From: Pseudomonas fluorescens
GTDB lineage: Bacteria > Pseudomonadota > Gammaproteobacteria > Pseudomonadales > Pseudomonadaceae
DNA: 64,000 nt
NCBI RefSeq assembly: GCF_902497745.1
Contig: NZ_CABVHJ010000001.1
Span: 124,001 to 188,000, forward strand
Direction: 5' to 3'
The translations under genes and the position numbers were made by a program. A model generated the notes under the pieces. That model had not been told where the DNA came from. It ran no database searches and worked only from the letters and a program-made list of their open reading frames with translations. The first letter of the stretch is position 1. Each line of letters starts with the position of its first letter. Below are positions 16,780 to 29,264 of the stretch, piece after piece.

Positions 16780-17696
16780 TCTTTACCCTCCATTTCCTTG
16801 GCCTGACTGCGGTTGAACAGAATGATCGGCACAATCAGGATCGCCAGCATCACCACCGCCAGCGCGGATGCCACCGGCCAGTCACGGTTGTTGAAGAACT
16901 CTTGCCAGAGCACTTTACCGATCATCAGGGTTTCCGGACCGCCGAGCAGCTCCGGGATCACGAACTCGCCGACCACCGGAATGAATACCAGCATGCAGCC
17001 GGCAATAATGCCGTTCTTGGACAGCGGAATGGTGATTTTCCAGAAGCTGTTGAAGGTGCTCGAACCGAGGTCGGAAGCGGCCTCCAGCAAGCTTTGATCG
17101 TGCTTCACAAGGTTGGCGTACAGCGGCAGGATCATGAACGGCAGGTACGAGTAAACGACGCCGATGTACACCGCAAGGTTGGTGTTGAGAATCTGCAGTG
17201 GTTCGTCGATGAAACCCATGCTCATCAGGAAACCGTTGAGCAAACCGTTGTTGCTGAGGATGCCCATCCACGCGTAAACGCGGATCAGGATCGCCGTCCA
17301 GGTCGGCATCATGATCAGCAGCACCAGCACCGTTTGCAGTTCTTTACGGGCGGTGGCGATGGCGTAGGCCATCGGATAGCCGATCACCAGACAGAGGATG
17401 GTGCTGATCAGCGCCATCTTCAGCGAGCCGAGGTAAGCGGCGATGTACAACTCGTCGCCCGCCAGCATCGCGTAGTTGCCCAGGTTCAGCAGCAGTTGCA
17501 GCTTCTGCTCGGCGTACGTGTAGATCTCGGTGTACGGCGGAATGGCCACGTCGGCTTCGGCGAAGCTGATCTTCAGAACGATGAAGAACGGCAGCATGAA
17601 GAACAGGAACAGCCAGATGAACGGGACCCCGATGACCAACTGCCGGCCATTGGGGATTATTCGGTTGATGCGGCGTTTGAACTTGCGCATGTTCAT
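16776..17696 (-). CDS. spuG: Polyamine ABC transporter permease (PotH/SpuG type)
   Basis: The 306-residue permease has six predicted membrane segments, a basic cytoplasmic N-terminus (MNMRKFKRRINRIIPNGR) and an EAA loop (LLEAASDLGSSTFNSFWKITIPLSK). The start at 17696 makes an ATGA overlap with the stop of the ATPase gene, which is the same coupling seen at its own 3' end. The longer upstream frame has no support. It works as a heterodimer with SpuH in polyamine uptake. Confidence 0.93.
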   Translation of the reverse strand: MNMRKFKRRINRIIPNGRQLVIGVPFIWLFLFFMLPFFIVLKISFAEADVAIPPYTEIYTYAEQKLQLLLNLGNYAMLAGDELYIAAYLGSLKMALISTILCLVIGYPMAYAIATARKELQTVLVLLIMMPTWTAILIRVYAWMGILSNNGLLNGFLMSMGFIDEPLQILNTNLAVYIGVVYSYLPFMILPLYANLVKHDQSLLEAASDLGSSTFNSFWKITIPLSKNGIIAGCMLVFIPVVGEFVIPELLGGPETLMIGKVLWQEFFNNRDWPVASALAVVMLAILIVPIILFNRSQAKEMEGKE

Positions 17697-18835
17697 GAGC
17701 GAAGTACCACGCCGCTGTCGTCTTCCCACCAAACGTAAACCTGATCGCCCCAGGTCGGACGCGCGCCACGCCGCTCGGCGTTGGCCACGAACGACTGCAC
17801 CAGTTTGCCGCTCGGCAATTCAACGTAGAACACCGAGTGCCCGCCGAGGTAGGCGATGTCGTGCACCTTGCCGCTCGACCAGTTGTATTCGCAGGTCGGT
17901 TGATCGGCGGTGACCAGTAGCTTCTCCGGACGGATCGCGTAAGTCACGGACTTGTCCTGCACCGAGGTGCTGATGCCGTGGCCGACGTAGATCTGCCGGT
18001 CGAGGTCTTTGCAGGTGATGGTTGCGTGGCCCTCAGCATCGTCGATCACTTCGCCTTCGAAGATGTTGACGTTGCCGATGAATTCGCAGACCAAGCGGCT
18101 GGTCGGGGTTTCGTAGATGTCGATCGGGCTGCCGATCTGGGCGATCCAGCCCAGGTGCATGATCGCAATGCGCTCGGCCATGGTCATGGCCTCTTCCTGG
18201 TCGTGGGTCACCATCACGCAAGTCACACCGACGCGCTCGATGATCTCGACCAGCTCCAGTTGCATCTGCGAACGCAGTTTTTTATCCAGTGCGCCCATCG
18301 GTTCGTCGAGCAGCAACAGCTTCGGCCGCTTGGCCAGCGAACGTGCCAGCGCGACACGCTGACGCTGACCGCCCGACAGTTGATGCGGCTTGCGTTTGGC
18401 GTACTGACTCATCTGCACCAGCTTGAGCATCTCGGCCACGCGAGCATCGACTTCAGCCGCCGGGATCTTGTCCTGCTTGAGGCCGAAGGCGATGTTCTGC
18501 GCCACGGTCATGTGCGGGAACAAGGCGTACGACTGGAACATCATGTTGATCGGACGCTCGTACGGCGGCATGTCGGTGATGTCGACGCCGTCGAGGAAAA
18601 TGCGCCCCTCCGTGGGCCGTTCGAACCCTGCCAGCATCCGCAGCAGAGTGGATTTGCCCGATCCCGAACCGCCGAGCAGGGCGAAGATCTCGCCTTTCTT
18701 GATTTCCAGGGACACATCGTCCACGGCAATCGTCTCGTCGAACTTCTTCGTGACCCGGTCGATTTTGACCAACACCTGTTTCGGTGTCTGGTCGCCCTCG
18801 AGGGCTTTCTTATAGGCGCCGGAGGCAACTGCCAT
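17693..18835 (-). CDS. spuF: Polyamine ABC transporter ATPase (PotG/SpuF type)
   Basis: This is a 380-residue ABC ATPase. Walker A is GGSGSGKST, the Q-loop is MMFQSYALFPHM, the signature is LSGGQRQRVALARSL, Walker B is LLLLDEPMGALD and the switch His is in VTHDQEEAM. A C-terminal TOBE-type regulatory region follows (from about 250), as in PotG/MalK subgroup proteins. GGGAG precedes the ATG. It energises the SpuGH permease. Translation is coupled to spuG by a 4-base overlap. Confidence 0.95.
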   Translation of the reverse strand: MAVASGAYKKALEGDQTPKQVLVKIDRVTKKFDETIAVDDVSLEIKKGEIFALLGGSGSGKSTLLRMLAGFERPTEGRIFLDGVDITDMPPYERPINMMFQSYALFPHMTVAQNIAFGLKQDKIPAAEVDARVAEMLKLVQMSQYAKRKPHQLSGGQRQRVALARSLAKRPKLLLLDEPMGALDKKLRSQMQLELVEIIERVGVTCVMVTHDQEEAMTMAERIAIMHLGWIAQIGSPIDIYETPTSRLVCEFIGNVNIFEGEVIDDAEGHATITCKDLDRQIYVGHGISTSVQDKSVTYAIRPEKLLVTADQPTCEYNWSSGKVHDIAYLGGHSVFYVELPSGKLVQSFVANAERRGARPTWGDQVYVWWEDDSGVVLRS

Positions 18836-18902
18836 TTACGAAACTCCCAGAAAAAAACAAGTGCAGTTCGCCCCGCAAGGCGAACCCAGGATAGTGTGTG
18901 CC

Positions 18903-21301
<2,399 letters not shown>

Positions 21302-21473
21302 GCGTTAATGCTCCAAATTTTTCTTTTTTGAACCACTTTGTTCAGCGGCCGAACCCGGACAACTGGAACCGCGGCTAGTCTGGCAAGATCCGAGGCGGTC
21401 TTTCAAGAAAAGACCAGCCTTTCTGACAGCTTTGAGCGAGAGCGCCACGGCTCCCCCGCTCAAAGCCTAGCAC

Positions 21474-22838
21474 TTAGCCCTGCAATGCACTGAGGGTCAG
21501 GTCCAGACACTTGCGTGCCTTTGTAACCAGCTCATCGATCTCGGCTTTGCTGATCACCAGCGGCGGCGCGATGATCATGGTGTCGCCCACAGCGCGCATG
21601 ATCAGGCCGTTGTCGAAGCAGAACTGGCGGCAGATCATGCCGACGCCCTTGCCTTCGTAACGCTTGCGCGTGGCCTTGTCCTGCACCAGCTCGATCGCGC
21701 CCAACAGACCGACGCCGCGAACTTCACCCACCAACGGGTGATCGTTCAGTTCCCGCAGACGTTTCTGCAAATACGGTGCCGTTTCGTAGTGCGCGTTCTC
21801 GATAATTTTTTCATCGCGCAGGATGCGGATGTTTTCCAGGCCCACCGCTGCCGCCACCGGGTGACCGGAGTAGGTGAAGCCGTGGTTGAAATCGCCACCC
21901 TCGTTGAGCACCGCAACCACGGTGTCGCGAACAATCAGGCCACCCATCGGGATGTAGCCGGAGGTCAGGCCTTTGGCGATGGTCATCATGTCGGGCTTGA
22001 GGTCGTAGAAATCACTGCCGAACCACTCACCGGTACGGCCGAAACCGCAAATCACTTCGTCCGCGACGAACAGAATGTCGTACTTGGCGAGGATTTCCTT
22101 GATGCGCGGCCAGTAGCTGTCGGGCGGAATGATCACGCCGCCGGCGCCCTGGATCGGCTCGGCAATAAAGGCACCGACGTTGTCGACGCCGACTTCGAGA
22201 ATCTTCTCTTCCAACTGATTGGCCGCCCAGATACCGAACTCTTCCGGCGACATGTCGCCACCCTCGGCGAACCAGTACGGTTGCGCGATGTGGACGATGC
22301 CCGGGATCGGCAAGTCGCCTTGTTCGTGCATATACGTCATGCCACCGAGGCTCGCGCCGGCCACGGTCGAACCGTGATAACCGTTCTTGCGGCTGATGAT
22401 GACTTTCTTGTTCGGCTGGCCTTTGATCGCCCAGTAGTGGCGGACCATGCGCAGCATGGTGTCGTTGCCTTCGGAGCCGGAACCGGTGAAGAACACGTGG
22501 TTCATGCCTTCCGGTGCCACGTCGGCAATCGACTTGGCCAGTTCCAGCGCCGGCGGGTGCGCGGTCTGGAAGAACAGATTGTAGTACGGCAGTTCGCGCA
22601 TCTGTTTGGCGGCCGCATCGGCCAGCTCATCGCGACCGTAACCAATGGCCACGCACCAAAGACCGGCCATGCCGTCGAGGATCTTGTTGCCTTCGCTGTC
22701 CCACAGGTAAACGCCCTTGGCGTTGGTGATGATCCGCGGGCCTTTCTCTTTCAGCTGCTTGAAGTCGCTGAACGGGGCCAGGTGGTGATCATTGCTGAGT
22801 GCTTGCCACTCGCGGGTTTGCGGGTTGTTGCTGGTCAT
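21474..22838 (-). CDS. spuC: Putrescine-pyruvate aminotransferase (class III, PLP)
   Basis: The 454-residue class-III aminotransferase has its PLP lysine at Lys289 ([15 protein letters not shown]). The phosphate and cofactor segments [16 protein letters not shown] and [15 protein letters not shown] are clear. SpuC transfers an amino group from putrescine to pyruvate, giving 4-aminobutanal. It uses AAGGAG upstream of the ATG and follows spuB closely. Together they offer both the transaminase route and the gamma-glutamylation route for putrescine. Related omega-transaminases acting on other amines cannot be told apart by sequence alone, but the operon supports this call. Confidence 0.93.
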   Translation of the reverse strand: MTSNNPQTREWQALSNDHHLAPFSDFKQLKEKGPRIITNAKGVYLWDSEGNKILDGMAGLWCVAIGYGRDELADAAAKQMRELPYYNLFFQTAHPPALELAKSIADVAPEGMNHVFFTGSGSEGNDTMLRMVRHYWAIKGQPNKKVIISRKNGYHGSTVAGASLGGMTYMHEQGDLPIPGIVHIAQPYWFAEGGDMSPEEFGIWAANQLEEKILEVGVDNVGAFIAEPIQGAGGVIIPPDSYWPRIKEILAKYDILFVADEVICGFGRTGEWFGSDFYDLKPDMMTIAKGLTSGYIPMGGLIVRDTVVAVLNEGGDFNHGFTYSGHPVAAAVGLENIRILRDEKIIENAHYETAPYLQKRLRELNDHPLVGEVRGVGLLGAIELVQDKATRKRYEGKGVGMICRQFCFDNGLIMRAVGDTMIIAPPLVISKAEIDELVTKARKCLDLTLSALQG

Positions 22839-22894
22839 GCCAATTCTCCTTGTTATCGGTGAAGACGCGGCCGCTGAGGGCCGCGCCCGGCGTA

Positions 22895-24253
22895 TCAGAC
22901 GGCGAAGAGCAGGTACTCACGCTCCCAGGAACTGATCACGCGCTTGAAGTTTTCATGCTCGGCCCGTTTTACCGCGACGTAGCCAGTGATGAAGGTTTTG
23001 CCCAGGTACTTCTCGATGGTGGCGCTGTTTTCCATGCGCTCCAGCGCGTCTTCGATGGTCAGCGGCAGGCGCAGGTTGCGGCGCTCATAACCACGGCCCA
23101 CCACCGGCGCGCTCGGGTTGAGGCCTTCGACCATGCCGATGTAACCGCAGAGCAGGCTCGCGGCGATCGCCAGATACGGGTTGGCGTCGGCGCCCGGCAG
23201 ACGGTTTTCGACGCGACGATTCTGCGGGCCGGCATCCGGTACGCGCAGGCCGACGGTACGGTTTTCTTCACCCCACTCGACGTTCACCGGTGCCGAGGTG
23301 TCCGGCAGGAAGCGGCGGAACGAGTTGACGTTCGGCGCGAACAGCGGCAGCAATTCCGGAATCAGCTTCTGCAAACCACCGATGTGGTGCAGGAACAACT
23401 GGCTCATGGTCCCGTCTTCATTAGAAAAGACGTTTTTGCCGGTCTCGATGTCGATGATGCTCTGGTGCAAGTGCATCGCACTGCCCGGCTCGCCGGTCAT
23501 CGGTTTGGCCATAAAGGTCGCAGCGACGTCGTGCTTGAGCGCGGCTTCGCGCATGGTGCGTTTGAACACCAGGATCTGGTCGGCCAGCGACAGTGCGTCG
23601 CCGTGACGGAAGTTGATTTCCATCTGCGCCGTGCCGTCTTCGTGGATCAGCGTGTCGAGATCCAGTTCCTGTAGTTCGCACCAGTCGTAGACGTCTTCGA
23701 ACAGCGGGTCGAATTCGTTCGCCGCTTCAATGGAGAACGACTGACGACCGATTTCCGGACGACCCGAGCGACCAATCGGCGGCTGCAACGGATAGTCAGG
23801 GTCGTCACTGCGCTTGGTCAGGTAGAACTCCATTTCCGGCGCCACGATTGGCTGCCAGCCCTTATCGGCATAGAGTTTGAGGACTTTCTTGAGGACGTTG
23901 CGCGGCGACAGCTCGATCGGGTTGCCTTGCTTGTCGTAGGTGTCGTGGATCACCTGCGCAGTCGGCTCGATGGCCCACGGCACCAGGTACACGGCGTTCT
24001 GGTCGGGGCGGCAGATCATGTCGATGTCGGCCGGGTCGAGCAGTTCGTAATAGATGTCGTCTTCGACGTAGTCGCCGGTCACGGTCTGCAACAGCACGCT
24101 TTCTGGCAGGCGCATGCCTTTTTCGGCGATGAACTTGTTGGTCGGCGAAATCTTGCCCCGGGTAATCCCGGTCAAGTCGGCGATCATGCATTCGACTTCT
24201 GTGATCTTGTGGTCTTTCAACCAATCGGTGAGCTGGTCGAGGTTGTTACTCAT
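22895..24253 (-). CDS. spuB: Glutamine-synthetase-like gamma-glutamylpolyamine synthetase
   Basis: The 452-residue type-I glutamine synthetase fold has the short N-terminal beta-grasp region ([18 protein letters not shown]) and catalytic segments [39 protein letters not shown] and [21 protein letters not shown]. No Tyr-adenylylation loop of the GlnA type is evident. SpuB/PuuA-type enzymes ligate glutamate to putrescine or longer polyamines using ATP. AGAGG precedes the ATG. In PAO1 the gene just upstream is spuA; here only a remnant remains at that place. Confidence 0.92.
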   Translation of the reverse strand: MSNNLDQLTDWLKDHKITEVECMIADLTGITRGKISPTNKFIAEKGMRLPESVLLQTVTGDYVEDDIYYELLDPADIDMICRPDQNAVYLVPWAIEPTAQVIHDTYDKQGNPIELSPRNVLKKVLKLYADKGWQPIVAPEMEFYLTKRSDDPDYPLQPPIGRSGRPEIGRQSFSIEAANEFDPLFEDVYDWCELQELDLDTLIHEDGTAQMEINFRHGDALSLADQILVFKRTMREAALKHDVAATFMAKPMTGEPGSAMHLHQSIIDIETGKNVFSNEDGTMSQLFLHHIGGLQKLIPELLPLFAPNVNSFRRFLPDTSAPVNVEWGEENRTVGLRVPDAGPQNRRVENRLPGADANPYLAIAASLLCGYIGMVEGLNPSAPVVGRGYERRNLRLPLTIEDALERMENSATIEKYLGKTFITGYVAVKRAEHENFKRVISSWEREYLLFAV

Positions 24254-24348
24254 AAATGCCTCTGGGCTGAGTCTCCTGACGTGATGTCAGGCAAAGTTTG
24301 ACGCTTGCAGCGTCGCGTTAAAGGGGGGCTTGCTCGCGCAGTGCCGGC

Positions 24349-24705
24349 TTACGCCTGGCACCGCGCATAGACAATGAAAGAGGAGCTTACCTGCCCTTTA
24401 CGCTGGCGTTGCATTTCCTGTGCACACTCAAGGCGTGCAGAATCATGAGCACGGCTGGGGCAGCGGCACAGGCTTTGGAAATGAAAGCGATCTATAGTGG
24501 AGGGAGACGCCATAAACAGGATGCTTTCCCGTACGTCCAGAATATCGGACGCTGGCACTTGAACGGCCATGGACGGGAACATCGTCGCTAACGGGCGAGC
24601 CATGCTGGCTGCGCTATCGACGGATTTGTCGCCACTGATGTGATGAGCATGCAGACCGGACTGTTGCGAGCAGTCGGTGATGCCGATTAACGGCAGGCGA
24701 GACAT
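24349..24705 (-). pseudogene. spuA: Remnant of spuA/puuD (gamma-glutamyl-GABA hydrolase), N-terminal fragment
   Basis: A 118-codon frame begins MSRLPLIGITDCSQQSGLHAH, close to the start of SpuA/PuuD class-I amidotransferases. It continues with recognisable but decayed segments: SGDK, PASDILD, ILF-x-SPS, and AHDSAR, followed by QEM. The intact enzyme is about 250 residues. The nucleophile region GICRGFQEMN is lost apart from QEM, the catalytic His/Glu region is absent, and no C-terminal half can be found between here and spuB. The position, between spuB and the divergent spuI, is exactly where spuA lies in PAO1. A functional short protein is unlikely. Confidence 0.75.
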
Positions 24706-24983
24706 GAAGCACCCCGGTATTATTGCTGTTATGGGTTTGTTCGGAGCTTAGCCTTGTTCATTTTTTTACACAACACCCCCGTAAAAAATACAACACGGCC
24801 TGCTCAAGCCCGCGGGTGCAGAGTCCCCCAAGGACAAAAAAACGCCCGAAAGTGCCCCATAAATGCCCTCACAGCGCTTTTTTAGGGCAAAAAAGGCCTC
24901 GCTTGACTTCGGCAGGCCGTTCGGGTTGACTGAAACCAGAAAAGATCAATGATTGATATTTTTAACAACAAAGGTGTTGCATC
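24706..24983 (+). promoter_or_regulatory. Upstream region of spuI and of the spu operon remnant
   Basis: This is 278 bases without a credible gene. It holds a direct repeat of ACAACAC near 24768-24802, two TTGACT hexamers at 24903 and 24926 (23 bases apart) that could be -35 elements, and an AT-rich tract before AAAGGTG and the spuI ATG. No -10 of good quality is visible. The operator for the polyamine regulator cannot be identified by eye. Confidence 0.35.
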
Positions 24984-26360
24984 ATGTCGGTACCCCCGCG
25001 TGCCGTTCAGCTTAACGAAGCGAACGCGTTCCTTAAGGAACATCCTGAGGTTCTGTACGTTGACCTTCTGATTGCGGATATGAATGGTGTGGTGCGCGGC
25101 AAGCGCATTGAACGCACCAGCCTCCACAAGGTTTACGAGAAAGGCATCAACCTGCCGGCCTCTCTATTTGCTCTGGATATCAACGGTTCTACGGTGGAAA
25201 GCACCGGCCTGGGCCTGGACATCGGCGACGCCGATCGTATCTGCTATCCAATCCCCGATACGCTGTGCAACGAGCCATGGCAGAAGCGCCCGACCGCGCA
25301 ACTGTTGATGACCATGCACGAACTCGAAGGTGACCCTTTCTTCGCCGATCCGCGCGAAGTGCTCCGTCAAGTTGTTGCAAAGTTTGACGAGCTGGGCCTG
25401 ACCATCTGCGCCGCATTCGAACTCGAGTTCTACCTGATCGACCAGGAAAACGTGAACGGCCGCCCTCAGCCGCCACGCTCGCCGATCTCCGGCAAACGCC
25501 CGCATTCGACGCAGGTCTACCTCATCGACGACCTCGACGAATACGTCGACTGCCTCCAGGACATTCTGGAAGGTGCCAAAGAGCAAGGCATCCCGGCCGA
25601 CGCCATCGTCAAGGAAAGTGCCCCGGCGCAGTTCGAAGTGAACCTGCACCACGTCGCTGACCCGATCAAGGCGTGCGACTACGCGGTACTGCTCAAGCGT
25701 CTGATCAAGAACATCGCCTACGACCATGAAATGGATACCACCTTCATGGCCAAGCCATATCCGGGCCAGGCGGGTAATGGTCTGCACGTACACATTTCGA
25801 TTCTGGATAAAGAAGGCAAAAACATTTTTGCCAGCGAGGATCCCGAGCAGAACGCCGCGCTGCGTCACGCGATCGGCGGTGTGCTCGAGACCCTGCCCGC
25901 GCAGATGGCTTTCCTCTGCCCGAACGTCAACTCCTACCGTCGTTTCGGCGCACAGTTCTACGTGCCGAACTCGCCTTGCTGGGGCCTGGACAACCGCACC
26001 GTGGCGATTCGCGTACCGACCGGCTCGTCCGATGCCGTGCGTATCGAACACCGCGTCGCCGGTGCCGATGCCAACCCGTACCTGCTGATGGCTTCGGTAC
26101 TGGCCGGCGTGCACCACGGTCTGACCAACAAGATCGAGCCGGGCGCGCCAGTCGAAGGCAACAGCTACGAGCAGAACGAGCAAAGCCTGCCGAACAACTT
26201 GCGCGATGCCCTGCGTGAGCTGGACGACAGCGAGGTGATGGCCAAGTACATCGATCCGAAATACATCGATATCTTCGTCGCCTGCAAGGAAAGCGAGCTG
26301 GAGGAGTTCGAACACTCCATCTCTGACCTTGAGTACAACTGGTATCTGCATACCGTTTAA
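24984..26360 (+). CDS. spuI: Glutamine-synthetase-like gamma-glutamylpolyamine synthetase, second copy
   Basis: The 458-residue paralogue of SpuB has the same fold: VDLLIADMNGVVRGKRIER, FELEFYLIDQENV, PAQFEVNLHHV, MAKPYPGQAGNGLHVHIS and [20 protein letters not shown]. It is divergent from the spu operon, as spuI is in PAO1. It probably differs from SpuB in polyamine preference; that is known for the pauA family in PAO1 and only inferred here. AAAGGTG precedes the ATG, and a strong terminator follows. Confidence 0.92.
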   Translation: MSVPPRAVQLNEANAFLKEHPEVLYVDLLIADMNGVVRGKRIERTSLHKVYEKGINLPASLFALDINGSTVESTGLGLDIGDADRICYPIPDTLCNEPWQKRPTAQLLMTMHELEGDPFFADPREVLRQVVAKFDELGLTICAAFELEFYLIDQENVNGRPQPPRSPISGKRPHSTQVYLIDDLDEYVDCLQDILEGAKEQGIPADAIVKESAPAQFEVNLHHVADPIKACDYAVLLKRLIKNIAYDHEMDTTFMAKPYPGQAGNGLHVHISILDKEGKNIFASEDPEQNAALRHAIGGVLETLPAQMAFLCPNVNSYRRFGAQFYVPNSPCWGLDNRTVAIRVPTGSSDAVRIEHRVAGADANPYLLMASVLAGVHHGLTNKIEPGAPVEGNSYEQNEQSLPNNLRDALRELDDSEVMAKYIDPKYIDIFVACKESELEEFEHSISDLEYNWYLHTV

Positions 26361-26381
26361 GCGGTTGTAGCTTCAGGAAAA

Positions 26382-26416
26382 ACGCCGTTGGCTCTCGCAG
26401 CCAACGGCGTTTTTTT
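26382..26416 (+). terminator. Intrinsic terminator after spuI
   Basis: The stem ACGCCGTTGGCT/AGCCAACGGCGT with loop CTCGC is followed by TTTTTT. Confidence 0.93.
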
Positions 26417-26465
26417 ATGGCCGGTCTCAGATCCCTAGGGTGGGGTGAATGGCCGCCTGCGGCGG

Positions 26466-26556
26466 TTCGCGAGCAGGCTCGCTCCCACAGTTGATCTTCA
26501 GTGAACATGAATGCTGCGTCCACAGAGATTCCCTGTGGGAGCGAGCCGGCTCCGGG
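26466..26556. repeat. REP pair, outward-facing, right copy degenerate
   Basis: TTCGCGAGCAGGCTCGCTCC is on the left. On the right TGTGGGAGCGAGCCGGCTCC has lost the second half of the palindrome. It lies between spuI and the TetR gene. Confidence 0.8.
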
Positions 26557-26635
26557 CGGCGTTCCGACGAACGCGGTCGACAAGACAACACACAAGCCGG
26601 CTCGTACAATGCCCGCTGCCCCGCAGGAGACTTCC

Positions 26636-27274
26636 ATGACGCGACCCGCCCCCGTCCGCAAACCCCGTGCCCGCAGTCAGGCGCGCATCGACTCGATACT
26701 CGACGCCGCACGCACGCTGCTGGCCGCCGAGGGCGTGGCCAGTCTGTCGATCTACAGCGTTGCCGAGCGCGCGCAAATCCCGCCCTCCTCCGTGTACCAC
26801 TTCTTCGCCAGCGTCCCGGCGTTGCTTGAGGCTCTGACGGCGGATGTGCACGCTGCATTTCGTGCCTGCCTGCAAGCGCCGATCGATCATGACGCGCTGC
26901 GTGACTGGCGCGATTTATCGCGGCTGGTCGAGCAACGGATGCTGGAGATCTACGATGAAGACGCGGCGGCGCGCCAGTTGATCCTCGCCCAACACGGCTT
27001 GACCGAAGTGACTCAGGCTGACCGTCAGCACGACATAGAACTGGGCGATCTGATGCACAAGCTGTTCGATCATCACTTCGAATTGCCGAGGCTGCCGGAA
27101 GATGTCGATGTGTTCGCCCTGGCGATGGAACTGGGCGACCGCGTGTATGCGCGCTCGGTGCAGCAACATGGGCAGATCACGCCGCGCATGGCCGAGGAAG
27201 GGATGCGGGTGTTTGATGCCTATATCGGCCTGTATCTACCGCCGTATCTACCCAAAAGATCTCTAGTGATCTGA
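26636..27274 (+). CDS. TetR/AcrR-family transcriptional regulator
   Basis: The 212-residue regulator has a basic N-terminus, then a TetR helix-turn-helix (RIDSILDAARTLLAAEGVASLSIYSVAERAQIPPSSVYHFFASVPALLEAL, about residues 15-66) and a helical ligand domain. The ATG at 26636 follows GCAGGAGAC. The longer frame from 26501 runs through the REP element and is rejected. The nearest possible targets are spuI upstream or its own promoter, but neither is indicated by sequence. The ligand is unknown. Confidence 0.88.
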   Translation: MTRPAPVRKPRARSQARIDSILDAARTLLAAEGVASLSIYSVAERAQIPPSSVYHFFASVPALLEALTADVHAAFRACLQAPIDHDALRDWRDLSRLVEQRMLEIYDEDAAARQLILAQHGLTEVTQADRQHDIELGDLMHKLFDHHFELPRLPEDVDVFALAMELGDRVYARSVQQHGQITPRMAEEGMRVFDAYIGLYLPPYLPKRSLVI

Positions 27275-27282
27275 CTGACCTC

Positions 27283-27348
27283 TTCGCGAGCAGGCTCGCT
27301 CCCACATTTGGAATGCGATCCCCTGTGGGAGCGAGCCTGCTCGCGAAG
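27283..27348. repeat. Compact outward-facing REP pair (C-variant core)
   Basis: TTCGCGAGCAGGCTCGCTCC is followed by the short spacer TTTGGAATGCGATCCCC and TGTGGGAGCGAGCCTGCTCG. The same spacer type occurs at 36097 and 40429. Confidence 0.9.
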
Positions 27349-27375
27349 GCCGCACCGCAGTTCTCAGATCAGGCA

Positions 27376-27417
27376 CAAAAAACCCCGCAGGGCTCACGCC
27401 CTCCGGGGTTGTTTTTT
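27376..27417. terminator. Bidirectional terminator between the TetR gene and ssuF
   Basis: The stem AACCCCGcAGGGC/GCCCTcCGGGGTT has AAAAAA on its left flank and GTTTTTT on its right, so it can end transcription from both converging genes. Confidence 0.9.
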
Positions 27418-27427
27418 ACTCACCGGC

Positions 27428-27643
27428 TTACAACTTGGCGATCGACACCTCGGTGGATTTCACAAAGGCGATCACTTCGCTGCCGACCACCAGTTCCAGC
27501 TCCTTGACCGAGCGGGTGGTGATCACCGAAGTGACGATACCGGAAGCGGTCTGCACGTCGATTTCCGACAGCACGTCACCGAGGACGATTTCCTTGATCG
27601 AGCCTTTGAACTGGTTACGGACGTTGATGGCTTTGATAGTCAT
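27428..27643 (-). CDS. ssuF: Molbindin-like TOBE-domain protein of the ssu operon
   Basis: The 71-residue protein is one Mop/TOBE domain: MTIKAINVRNQFKGSIKEIVLG...DVQTASGIVTSVITTRSVKELELVVGSEVIAFVKSTEVSIAKL. Such domains bind molybdate or other oxyanions in molbindins. The last gene of the P. putida ssuEADCBF operon encodes this kind of protein and is needed for sulfonate use there (established). It follows ssuB by 27 bases. How it acts on sulfonate metabolism is unknown. Confidence 0.9.
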   Translation of the reverse strand: MTIKAINVRNQFKGSIKEIVLGDVLSEIDVQTASGIVTSVITTRSVKELELVVGSEVIAFVKSTEVSIAKL

Positions 27644-27670
27644 GGCAATGATTCCTGTCGTTTGCTTGAG

Positions 27671-28477
27671 TTATTGAGCCCAACGCAGTTGCGTAGGCAG
27701 TGGTGAAACAGGTTCCGGCTCTGGCGGTTCGCCGGGCAGGGAGAGAACACGGTTAAGCACTTCGGTTTCCAGCGCTGCGAGTCTGTGCGAACCACGCACT
27801 CGCGGCCGCGGCAGTTCGACATGCAGATCGAGGCCGACTTCGCCGTCCTCGATCAGAATCACCCGGTCGGCAATCGCCACCGCTTCGCTGACGTCGTGGG
27901 TCACCAGCAGCACGGTGAAGCCGTGTTGCTGCCAGAGACGCTCGATCAGTTGCTGCATTTCAATGCGGGTCAGCGCATCCAGCGCGCCGAGCGGTTCGTC
28001 GAGCAACAGCAGGCGCGGTTGATGGATCAGCGCCCGAGCCAGCGCGACGCGCTGCTTCTGTCCGCCAGACAACGCTGCCGGCCATTCATTGGCGCGATCC
28101 GCCAGACCCACCGCTTCCAGTGCTTCGAGAGCCTTCGGGCGCCAGTTGCCTTTAAGGCCCAAGCCGACGTTGTCGATGATCTTTTTCCACGGCAGCAGGC
28201 GTGCTTCCTGGAACATCAGTCGGGTGTCTTCCCGCGCATCGCTGAGCGGTGCAGAGCCGGCCAGCAAGTCACCGCCAGTCGGTTGATCGAGGCCGGCGAG
28301 CAAGCGCAGCAAGGTACTTTTGCCGCAACCACTGCGACCGACCACAGCGACGAATTGCCCTGCCGGAATGTGCAGATCGATGTCACGCAGCACCTGCCGC
28401 GCGCCGAAGGTTTTCTGCAGATTGCGCACCGCCAGCGGAATCCCGCGCAGCAGGCGTGGAGGTTGTTGAGCAGTCAT
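27671..28477 (-). CDS. ssuB: Aliphatic sulfonate ABC transporter ATPase
   Basis: This is a 268-residue ABC ATPase. Walker A is GRSGCGKST, the signature is [15 protein letters not shown], Walker B is [12 protein letters not shown] and the switch is [10 protein letters not shown] Pro-rich C-terminal tail ([15 protein letters not shown]) extends beyond the core. The ATG at 28477 overlaps the ssuC stop by 4 bases and has a near-perfect AAAGGAGGTG ribosome site. It energises sulfonate import with SsuA and SsuC. Confidence 0.95.
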   Translation of the reverse strand: MTAQQPPRLLRGIPLAVRNLQKTFGARQVLRDIDLHIPAGQFVAVVGRSGCGKSTLLRLLAGLDQPTGGDLLAGSAPLSDAREDTRLMFQEARLLPWKKIIDNVGLGLKGNWRPKALEALEAVGLADRANEWPAALSGGQKQRVALARALIHQPRLLLLDEPLGALDALTRIEMQQLIERLWQQHGFTVLLVTHDVSEAVAIADRVILIEDGEVGLDLHVELPRPRVRGSHRLAALETEVLNRVLSLPGEPPEPEPVSPLPTQLRWAQ

Positions 28478-29256
28478 GCTGCACCTCCTTTGGCAACCTG
28501 ATAGGCCGGGTGCCAGCGCAACCACACACGTTCAAGTCCACGGGCGGCGAGGTCGGCGAGTTTGCCGAGCACTGCGTAAAGCAGGATCGCCAGCACCACC
28601 ACATCGGTCTGCAAAAACTCCCGGGCGTTCATCGCCAGATAGCCGATGCCGGAGCTGGCGGAAATGGTTTCGGCGACGATCAGCGTCAGCCACATAAAGC
28701 CTAGGGCGAAGCGCACGCCGACCAGAATCGAAGGCAGCGCCCCCGGCAAAATCACCTGCCAGAACAAGCTGAAACCGGACAGGCCATAACTGCGCGCCAT
28801 CTCCACCAGCGCCGGGTCGACGTTGCGGATGCCGTGATAGGTATTCAGGTAAATCGGGAACAACGTACCCAGCGCCACCAGAAAGATCTTCGCCGACTCG
28901 TCAATCCCGAACCACAGGATCACCAGCGGAATCAGCGCCAGATGCGGCACGTTGCGGATCATCTGCACCGAGCTGTCGAGCAGGCGTTCGCCCCACTTCG
29001 ACAGGCCAGTGATAAAGCCCAAGACCAGACCGATGCTGCCACCGATGGTGAAACCCAGTGCCGCACGCCAACCGCTGATCGCCAGGTGCGTCCAGATTTC
29101 ACCGCTGCGCACCAGGCTCACGCCGGCTTCGATCACCGCCACCGGTGCCGGCAGAATCCGTGTCGACAACCAACCCGCCGACACCGACAACTGCCACACC
29201 GCCAGCAACAACACCGGCAACGCCCAAGGCGCGAGGCTGTGGATGATTTTCTTCAT
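28474..29256 (-). CDS. ssuC: Aliphatic sulfonate ABC transporter permease
   Basis: The 260-residue inner-membrane permease has about six hydrophobic segments and the EAA-type loop [39 protein letters not shown], characteristic of the SsuC/TauC/nitrate permease family. It follows ssuD by 8 bases and overlaps ssuB by 4. It brings sulfonates from periplasmic SsuA into the cytosol for SsuD. Confidence 0.95.
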   Translation of the reverse strand: MKKIIHSLAPWALPVLLLAVWQLSVSAGWLSTRILPAPVAVIEAGVSLVRSGEIWTHLAISGWRAALGFTIGGSIGLVLGFITGLSKWGERLLDSSVQMIRNVPHLALIPLVILWFGIDESAKIFLVALGTLFPIYLNTYHGIRNVDPALVEMARSYGLSGFSLFWQVILPGALPSILVGVRFALGFMWLTLIVAETISASSGIGYLAMNAREFLQTDVVVLAILLYAVLGKLADLAARGLERVWLRWHPAYQVAKGGAA

Positions 29257-29264
29257 GGCGCGCC

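Noticed and set aside
24409..24591. Small plus-strand frame inside the spuA remnant
   Set aside because: It is antisense to the remnant with no features of its own.
25164..26351. Long minus-strand frame opposite spuI
   Set aside because: It covers a well-supported glutamine-synthetase-like gene and shows no domain of its own.
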